A DNA stretch of 10,157 bases from Clostridia bacterium. GTDB lineage: Bacteria; Bacillota; Clostridia; Oscillospirales; CAG-272. Position numbers and translations under genes: made by a program. Position 1 is the first letter of the stretch. Each line of letters opens with the position of its first letter. The notes beneath the pieces are model-generated. The model ran no database searches, was not told the origin of the DNA, and worked only from the letters and a program-made list of their open reading frames with translations. The DNA is taken from the NCBI GenBank assembly GCA_017648425.1, contig JAGCJD010000213.1, positions 1 to 10,157 on the forward strand. The letters are read 5' to 3'. This document shows positions 5,820 through 10,157 of the stretch, in pieces.

Positions 5820-5848
5820 ATTATAGCATATCGCAAAGGATTTGAAAA
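5820..5848 (-). promoter_or_regulatory. Promoter of the glycosidase operon
   Basis: On the minus strand TATAAT lies at 5825-5820, and TTTTCA (four of six to consensus) at 5848-5843, with a 17-bp spacer. The predicted start near 5812 leaves about 80 nt before the ATG at 5731. The good -10 and weak -35 are typical of a promoter needing an activator. It is interleaved with the opposing regulator promoter: the two -10 boxes are one base apart. Confidence 0.65.
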
Positions 5849-5880
5849 CCCTTAAAACTGCTTAAAAAGGTTTGAAATCC
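5838..5880. repeat. Four 10-bp-phased repeats, candidate AraC-family binding region
   Basis: Four consecutive 10-bp units start at 5841, 5851, 5861 and 5871: TTTGAAAACC, CTTAAAACTG, CTTAAAAAGG and TTTGAAATCC. They share the pattern YTTRAAA and fall on one helix face. The outer parts also form an imperfect inverted repeat, GGATTTGAAAACC against GGTTTGAAATCC. The array covers the -35 box of the glycosidase promoter and the region upstream of it, where an AraC-family activator would bind. Confidence 0.5.
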
Positions 5881-5906
5881 GATGCAGAAACGGTAAAGGA
5901 GCTATC

Positions 5907-6698
5907 ATGCAGCTAGCAGAAATACAGCTTTGCGGATATTTCAACTCTGACATAAGCTTCCCGGGGCAAAAGATCACCCCCGAGCGTGAGGTCAAGTGGT
6001 ACGAGATAGAATATGTGTTGTCAAACGGGGGCACATCTGTAATAAACCAAAAGGAATATCCTGTTGTTGAAAACCATATGATAATAGGAAAACCGGGAGA
6101 TATGCGATATTCTCTGCTGTCCGCCCCATTCACCAAAATATTTTTAAAGCTCAGCGCAACGGGCGAGATGGCAGATATACTTGATGCCTTGCCCAGCGAA
6201 TTTCCCCTTTTGCACGCCGAGCAAATAAAATCGCTCATGAACGAGATAGTCACCAATGTAAATTCTCCTCAAAGGGACACCCTCTATGCAGGCGGCAAGT
6301 TGCTTTTGCTCATTCATGCGCTGTCAAAGGACGCAAGCTTTGATAATCACCGCATCTCACCGTTCTATTCCCGTGTCCACTCCGCAAAAAAATTCATTGA
6401 GGCTCATTTTAATGAGCCCATAAAGACCGAGGACATCGCGCAAAGCATCTTTATCAGCGAATCTCATTTCAGATATTTGTTCAGGGAAATATACGGCATA
6501 ATAGCGCACAGCTACCTCCTACCAGTCAGAATAGAGCACGCCAAAAAGCTGCTTTCCACTACCTCAATGTCGCACGAGGAAATAGGAATAGCCTGCCATC
6601 TCGGCACACAAAAGAACTTTATCACCGCATTTCATAAGGCAACAGGAACTACTCCGTCAAAATTCAAACGGGAGATGGCAGAAATACAAAGAAAATAA
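5907..6698 (+). CDS. AraC-family transcriptional regulator
   Basis: The protein has 263 residues. The N-terminal part (about 1-140) is beta-rich and consistent with an AraC-type cupin sensor. The C-terminal about 100 residues hold two helix-turn-helix units. The first is around 173-197 (EDIAQSIFISESHFRYLFRE) and the second around 221-246. The second is followed by the family hallmark TGTTPSKFKRE. The second recognition helix (HLGTQKNFITAFHK) departs from the usual FxDxSYFSRxFKK pattern. Start: AAGGAG at 5896-5901 precedes the ATG by five bases. The gene is divergent from the three-gene glycosidase operon with overlapping promoters, so it most likely controls that operon in response to a sugar; this is inference from arrangement. 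It ends 32 bp before a strong terminator. Confidence 0.9.
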   Translation: MQLAEIQLCGYFNSDISFPGQKITPEREVKWYEIEYVLSNGGTSVINQKEYPVVENHMIIGKPGDMRYSLLSAPFTKIFLKLSATGEMADILDALPSEFPLLHAEQIKSLMNEIVTNVNSPQRDTLYAGGKLLLLIHALSKDASFDNHRISPFYSRVHSAKKFIEAHFNEPIKTEDIAQSIFISESHFRYLFREIYGIIAHSYLLPVRIEHAKKLLSTTSMSHEEIGIACHLGTQKNFITAFHKATGTTPSKFKREMAEIQRK

Positions 6699-6730
6699 TT
6701 ACTATGATAATCCGTGACTGTTATTAAGTA

Positions 6731-6760
6731 AGCCGAGGTCTTTAAGATCTCGGCTTTTTT
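6731..6760 (+). terminator. Rho-independent terminator of the AraC-family gene
   Basis: AGCCGAGGTC (6731-6740), loop TTTAA and GATCTCGGCT (6746-6755) form a 10-bp stem with one G-U pair, followed by a T-run. The T-run overlaps the stop codon of the convergent D-lactate dehydrogenase gene. The minus-strand side lacks a long T-run, so it may act mainly on plus-strand transcripts. Confidence 0.85.
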
Positions 6761-7749
6761 TACTTTTTACAAACAAGCTCGTTTTTGCACTCTCCCAAGG
6801 ACAAAAACGATACTATATTATCCGTTGTGACCTGAGCTATGCTGGATAGAGCCTCCTCCGTAAGGAACGCCTGATGCGAGGTCACGATAACATTTGGCAT
6901 AAACAAAAGCCTCGCCAGCTTTTCGTCATCAAGTATATGTCCTGAGTTGTCCTCAAAGAAAATATCGGATTCCTCCTCATATACATCAAGACAAACCGCG
7001 CCGATCTGTCGCGATCTTATACCGTCAAGGAGCGCATCTGTATCGATAAGAGCTCCTCTTGATGTGTTGATGATAACAACACCCTTTTTAAGGCTTTGTA
7101 TAGTCGTTTCATTCAGCATATGGTAGGTGTCGCTCGTAAGCGGACAGTGAAATGAGATTATATCGCTTTTTGCAAAAAGCTCATCAAGCTCACAATAGGA
7201 AATATCCGAGTCTTTGAGCGGGAATTTGTCGTATGCAAGGACATTCATTCCAAATCCTCTGCATATGTTGATAAACGCCTGTCCAATGCGTCCCGTTCCT
7301 ATAACACCCACCGTCTTTCCGTTAAGCTCAAAGCCAGTCATACCGTTAAGGCTGAAATTAAAATCACGAGTTCTTATATAAGCCTTGTGAATACGCCTTA
7401 CCGAAGTAAGCAGCATAGCAATTGCGTGCTCTGCAACCGTGTGAGGAGAATATGCAGGAACATGAACAACGGTTATCTTTCCCTTTGCATACGAAAGGTC
7501 CACATTGTTGTAGCCCGCGCATCTCAGGGCTATCATCTTAACTCCCCTGCTTACAAGCCCATCAATAACAGCAGAATTTACAGTATCGTTAACAAAAACG
7601 CATACTCCGTCATATCCCGCGGCAAGATCCACCGTGTCCTCGTTGAGCTTGGACTCCAAAAATTTAAATTTTATATCTGCTTCCTTGCCAAAGCGTTCAA
7701 AGTTTGCAACATCATATGGCTTTGTATCAAAAAAAGCTATTTTTATCAT
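6760..7749 (-). CDS. ldhA: D-lactate dehydrogenase (D-2-hydroxyacid dehydrogenase family)
   Basis: The protein has 329 residues, the usual length for fermentative D-LDH. It reduces pyruvate to D-lactate with NADH in the cytoplasm, regenerating NAD+. The Rossmann motif is GVIGTGRIGQ (G151-x-G153-x-x-G156), with an acidic residue (D174 in LAYD) selecting NAD over NADP. The catalytic set R231, E260 and H292 has the 29- and 32-residue spacing of characterised lactobacillar D-LDHs (R235, E264, H296). RCAGYNNVDL, VPAYSPHTVAEHA and LFMPNVIVTSHQAFLT are typical of the D-LDH branch, so glycerate or phosphoglycerate dehydrogenase is less likely. GGAGAT precedes the ATG by five bases. It lies 103 bp after cysS on the same strand with no clear terminator or promoter between them, so read-through is possible. 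Confidence 0.92.
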   Translation of the reverse strand: MIKIAFFDTKPYDVANFERFGKEADIKFKFLESKLNEDTVDLAAGYDGVCVFVNDTVNSAVIDGLVSRGVKMIALRCAGYNNVDLSYAKGKITVVHVPAYSPHTVAEHAIAMLLTSVRRIHKAYIRTRDFNFSLNGMTGFELNGKTVGVIGTGRIGQAFINICRGFGMNVLAYDKFPLKDSDISYCELDELFAKSDIISFHCPLTSDTYHMLNETTIQSLKKGVVIINTSRGALIDTDALLDGIRSRQIGAVCLDVYEEESDIFFEDNSGHILDDEKLARLLFMPNVIVTSHQAFLTEEALSSIAQVTTDNIVSFLSLGECKNELVCKK

Positions 7750-7852
7750 AAAACATCTCCGCGTTTTTTATATTAATTGTTCTCCGAGAGCAGAGCTTTA
7801 ATTCTCTTTTGTCAATATTTTTTCAGTATATCCGAAGAATAAAGCTCCGCGC

Positions 7853-9286
7853 TCAGTCGATCTTGTACTGCGTGCCTTGAGGAGTGTCAATAAGCGTAAT
7901 ACCCTTCGAAGCGAGCGTCTGTCTTATCTCGTCAGCAAGAGCATAGTTTTTCGCCTTTTTAGCCTCTGCTCTCTGTCTTATCATGTCCTCTATCTCAACT
8001 ATAAACGGATCATTCGCCTTCTGCTCTGCCGCGACTTTCTCCGCCTCAAGCTCTTTCTTTGCGGCAACAACTATATCAAGTCCCAACACACGATCAAAAT
8101 CCTCAATGAGAGCGAGCTTGGTAGCGGCGGTCGTATTCATCTTGAAGACATCATATATCGCCGTAACACCGAGAGAGGTGTTCATATCATTATCAAGAGC
8201 CGCCTTGAATTTTTCTCTGCCCGCATTAAAATCAGCCTCAACAACTTCTCCCTGTTCCTCTTTGAGAAGTCCCAGCGCGCGCGCTATTATCTTGTTGTAA
8301 GCAATAGCCGCGTTGTCAAGATTTTCATACGAGAACACAAGCGACTTGCGGTAGTGAGATTGCAAGCAGAAAAGTCTGTAAACAAGAGGATTGTATCCCT
8401 TTTCTTCAAGGAGAGATACAGTAAGGAATTCACCGCTCGATTTGCTCATTTTCCCCGAATTTGTGTTAAGGTGATGAACATGGAACCAATAATTACACCA
8501 CTTGTGACCAACATAAGCCTCGCTCTGAGCTATCTCATTTGTGTGGTGAGGAAAGGCGTTGTCAATTCCACCGCAGTGAATATCAAGATACTCACCCAAA
8601 TGCTTCATGCTTATACACGAGCATTCAATGTGCCAACCGGGGTAACCTATTCCCCAAGGGCTGTCCCATTTAAGCTCCTGATCGTCAAACTTTGACTTTG
8701 TGAACCAAAGCACAAAGTCCGCCTTGTTTCTTTTGTTTCCGTCCTCCTCAACACCCTCTCGTACTCCCACTTCAAGGTCGTCCTCCTTAAAGTCGTTAAA
8801 GATATAGTATTGATCGAGCTTAGAGGTGTCAAAATAAATGTTTCCACCCGCCTCATAAGCAAATCCCTTTTCCAAAAGAGATTTTATGACCATTATAAAT
8901 TCATCAATGCAGGAAGTCGCAGGAGCTACTACATCAGGCGTTTTTATATTAAGCTTCTTGCAGTCCGCAAAGAACGCCTCGGTATAGAACTCCGCTATCT
9001 GCATAACAGACTTTTTCTCACGCTTTGCTCCTTTGAGCATCTTATCCTCACCCGTATCAGCATCGCTTGAAAGATGTCCGACATCGGTGATATTCATGAC
9101 TCTCTTAACATCGTATCCGACATAACGGAGATATTTTTCGAGCACATCCTCCATAATATAACTGCGAAGATTTCCTATGTGCGCATAGTGATAAACCGTA
9201 GGTCCGCAGGTGTACATATTGACTTTTCCCTCAACAAACGGGACAAATTCCTCTCTTTTTCTGGTAGCAGAATTGTAAATCAGCAT
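7853..9286 (-). CDS. cysS: Cysteinyl-tRNA synthetase
   Basis: This 477-residue class I aminoacyl-tRNA synthetase joins cysteine to tRNA-Cys using ATP. The N-terminal catalytic domain has CGPTVYHYAHIGN with Cys27 and the HIGH-type HIGN (36-39). The zinc site is completed by Cys222 (HIECSC), His247 (FPHHTNE) and Glu251. KMSKS is at 279-283. A helical tRNA-binding domain and the small C-terminal domain (about residues 420-477, ending in LIDTPQGTQYKID) are both present, so the enzyme is complete. The start ATG has AAGGAGA eight bases before it. It lies 17 bp after cysE on the same strand, so the two form one transcript under the T-box upstream of cysE. Confidence 0.97.
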   Translation of the reverse strand: MLIYNSATRKREEFVPFVEGKVNMYTCGPTVYHYAHIGNLRSYIMEDVLEKYLRYVGYDVKRVMNITDVGHLSSDADTGEDKMLKGAKREKKSVMQIAEFYTEAFFADCKKLNIKTPDVVAPATSCIDEFIMVIKSLLEKGFAYEAGGNIYFDTSKLDQYYIFNDFKEDDLEVGVREGVEEDGNKRNKADFVLWFTKSKFDDQELKWDSPWGIGYPGWHIECSCISMKHLGEYLDIHCGGIDNAFPHHTNEIAQSEAYVGHKWCNYWFHVHHLNTNSGKMSKSSGEFLTVSLLEEKGYNPLVYRLFCLQSHYRKSLVFSYENLDNAAIAYNKIIARALGLLKEEQGEVVEADFNAGREKFKAALDNDMNTSLGVTAIYDVFKMNTTAATKLALIEDFDRVLGLDIVVAAKKELEAEKVAAEQKANDPFIVEIEDMIRQRAEAKKAKNYALADEIRQTLASKGITLIDTPQGTQYKID

Positions 9287-9303
9287 ATACTGTTCTCCTT
9301 ATC

Positions 9304-10062
9304 TTACTTTTTTTTCGTATTTTTTTGGTCGTATTTAAGACGCTCAAGCTGACATTCAAGCTCGGAGAGCTTGCTTTCAAGTCTGCGTATCTCCTGCGCC
9401 ACAGGGTCTGGAATATGAACCTGGTCAAGGTCATCTACCCTAACGCCCTCTCTGCGAACTACCTTTGCGGGAATACCCACAGCAGTGCAATCATCGGGTA
9501 TCTCGTCAAGCACGACCGCATTTGAAGCTATCTTTGTGTTGTTTCCTATTCTGAACGGACCAAGCACCTTAGCGCCCGAGCCGACAAGCACATTGTCGCC
9601 AAGCGTTGGGTGTCTTTTTCCAACATCCTTTCCCGTACCGCCAAGCGTAACTCCCTGATAAAGCGTACAGTTGTCGCCTATCTCCGCAGTCTCGCCTATA
9701 ACCACGCCCATACCGTGGTCAATAACAAGCCCCTTACCTATCTTAGCGCCCGGGTGTATCTCAATACCGGTAAAAAATCTTGCCGTTTGGCTTATGGCTC
9801 TCGCCGCGAAATATTTTTCCTTTTTGTGAAGAACATGAGCAAGCCTGTGCGCCATAAGCGCGTGAACGCCTGGATAAAGAAGCAAAACCTCCATATCACT
9901 GCGCGCGGCAGGATCTCGCTCTCTTACCGCCTTAACATCGTCCATAACTGTCTTTTTCGCAATCTTAACGCCCTTTACAAAGTCACAAAGCTTATCGGTA
10001 GTAGCGGTATATCCCTTTTTAAACTGCTTTTTTACAGCGCTTGATTTTTGTGTGTTATTCAT
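9304..10062 (-). CDS. cysE: Serine O-acetyltransferase
   Basis: The protein has 252 residues. It moves an acetyl group from acetyl-CoA to L-serine, giving O-acetylserine, the precursor for cysteine synthase. After an N-terminal helical part (VRERDPAARS, YPGVHALMAHRLAH) come left-handed beta-helix hexapeptide repeats from about residue 100. H116 (IDHGMG) and H151 (KRHPTLG) correspond to the catalytic and substrate-binding histidines of E. coli CysE. GGTGKDVGKRHP is the acetyl-CoA/serine loop. The C-terminus is a charged likely coiled coil (about 224-245, IRRLESKLSELECQLERLK) where E. coli CysE has its flexible feedback-inhibition tail. A basic N-terminal extension of about 37 residues precedes the usual start, but AGGAGG five bases before the ATG at 10062 supports this longer form. 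It leads the cysE-cysS operon. Confidence 0.95.
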   Translation of the reverse strand: MNNTQKSSAVKKQFKKGYTATTDKLCDFVKGVKIAKKTVMDDVKAVRERDPAARSDMEVLLLYPGVHALMAHRLAHVLHKKEKYFAARAISQTARFFTGIEIHPGAKIGKGLVIDHGMGVVIGETAEIGDNCTLYQGVTLGGTGKDVGKRHPTLGDNVLVGSGAKVLGPFRIGNNTKIASNAVVLDEIPDDCTAVGIPAKVVRREGVRVDDLDQVHIPDPVAQEIRRLESKLSELECQLERLKYDQKNTKKK

Positions 10063-10076
10063 AAGATCCTCCTTTG

Positions 10077-10118
10077 AAAATCAAAATAGCCTCTGTGTCC
10101 CTTTTGAGGACACAGAGG
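10077..10118 (-). terminator. T-box-controlled terminator of the cysE-cysS leader
   Basis: CCTCTGTGTCC (10090-10100) and GGACACAGAGG (10108-10118) form a perfect 11-bp stem with a 7-nt loop. On the minus strand it is followed by the T-rich CTATTTTGATTTT. It sits between the T-box sequence and the cysE ribosome binding site, in the position of a regulated terminator. Confidence 0.8.
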
Positions 10119-10157
10119 CGACAAAACATCACGGTTCCACTCTGCTTGATGCTCGGC
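10077..10157 (-). promoter_or_regulatory. T-box riboswitch (3' part: antiterminator and terminator)
   Basis: The minus strand carries AGAGTGGAACCGTG (10143-10130), a good match to the T-box consensus AGGGTGGnACCGCG. The antiterminator can be drawn completely. Helix A1 is GCAGAG (10145-10140) with CTCTGT (10117-10112), the bulge is TGGAACC (10139-10133), and helix A2 is GTG with CGC (10120-10118). A1 and A2 use bases of the terminator stem, so the two folds exclude each other. Uncharged tRNA, whose NCCA end pairs with the bulge, would favour read-through. The bulge base fits a tRNA with U before CCA (TGGA pairs with UCCA). Stem I and the specifier codon lie beyond the window, so Cys specificity is inferred from cysE-cysS. 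Confidence 0.92.

Noticed and set aside
5732..5836. Upstream extension of the GH-A gene to 5836
   Set aside because: The extra 35 codons overlap the promoters, and the ATG at 5731 has AGGAGG four bases upstream.
5841..5880. CRISPR-like array
   Set aside because: The 10-bp units are adjacent without spacers and lie in a promoter region; they are regulatory-type repeats.
7778..7796. Dyad upstream of D-LDH as a Rex operator
   Set aside because: TGTTCTC-C-GAGAGCA is an imperfect dyad, but it does not match the AT-rich TTGTTA-type Rex half-sites, so no redox regulator site is claimed.
7787..7815. Promoter for the D-LDH gene
   Set aside because: TTGACA is present on the minus strand at 7815-7810, but the bases 17 bp on (TGCTCT) are a poor -10 box and no better match was found nearby.
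7877..8695. 272-codon open frame on the plus strand
   Set aside because: It is antisense to cysS, which is unmistakable by HIGN, KMSKS and zinc-site motifs.

Overview
The window reads as chromosomal DNA of a low-to-moderate GC Firmicute, most likely a gut-type member of the Clostridia (Ruminococcus/Oscillospira-like). This is inferred from strong AGGAGG ribosome binding sites, textbook sigma-A promoters with 17-bp spacers, a T-box leader in front of cysE-cysS, and the mix of glycan-degrading and fermentative genes. Species cannot be told from the sequence alone.

Layout. (1) 29-437, plus strand: a small zinc-ribbon membrane protein behind a sigma-A promoter that carries two look-alike palindromic operators. 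(2) About 456-1179: a complete-looking single-gene IS200-type insertion sequence. It has matching subterminal hairpins, a Y1/HUH transposase on the minus strand, a hairpin that hides the tnpA ribosome binding site, and a structured downstream region. That region can pair with the loop of the RBS-hiding hairpin. The element sits directly at the T-tract of the terminator of the next operon. (3) 1193-5848: a three-gene minus-strand carbohydrate operon (clan GH-A glycosidase, SGNH/sialate-O-acetylesterase-like esterase, GH110-like beta-helix galactosidase). It is transcribed divergently from an AraC-family regulator (5907-6698). The two promoters overlap in a short region that holds dyads and a run of four 10-bp-phased repeats. 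(4) 6760-7749, minus strand: a D-lactate dehydrogenase. (5) 7853-10157, minus strand: cysS and cysE in one operon behind the 3' end of a T-box riboswitch.

How the genes work together. The AraC protein is the natural candidate to control the divergent glycosidase operon. The three enzymes would remove an O-acetyl group, a terminal alpha-galactose and an internal or beta-linked sugar from a decorated glycan. None has a visible signal peptide, so they probably act in the cytoplasm on imported oligosaccharides; no transporter lies in the window. CysE makes O-acetylserine for cysteine synthesis and CysS charges tRNA-Cys, so a T-box sensing uncharged tRNA (expected tRNA-Cys) would match cysteine supply to translation. 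D-LDH is a housekeeping fermentation enzyme.

Gaps. The 103-bp gap between cysS and the D-LDH gene (7750-7852) shows no convincing terminator or complete promoter. No RNA genes other than the T-box, no tRNA or rRNA and no CRISPR array were seen. The most interesting unexplained signals are the paired operators at 38-81, the 5'UTR/3'UTR complementarity inside the IS element, and the phased repeats at 5838-5880.
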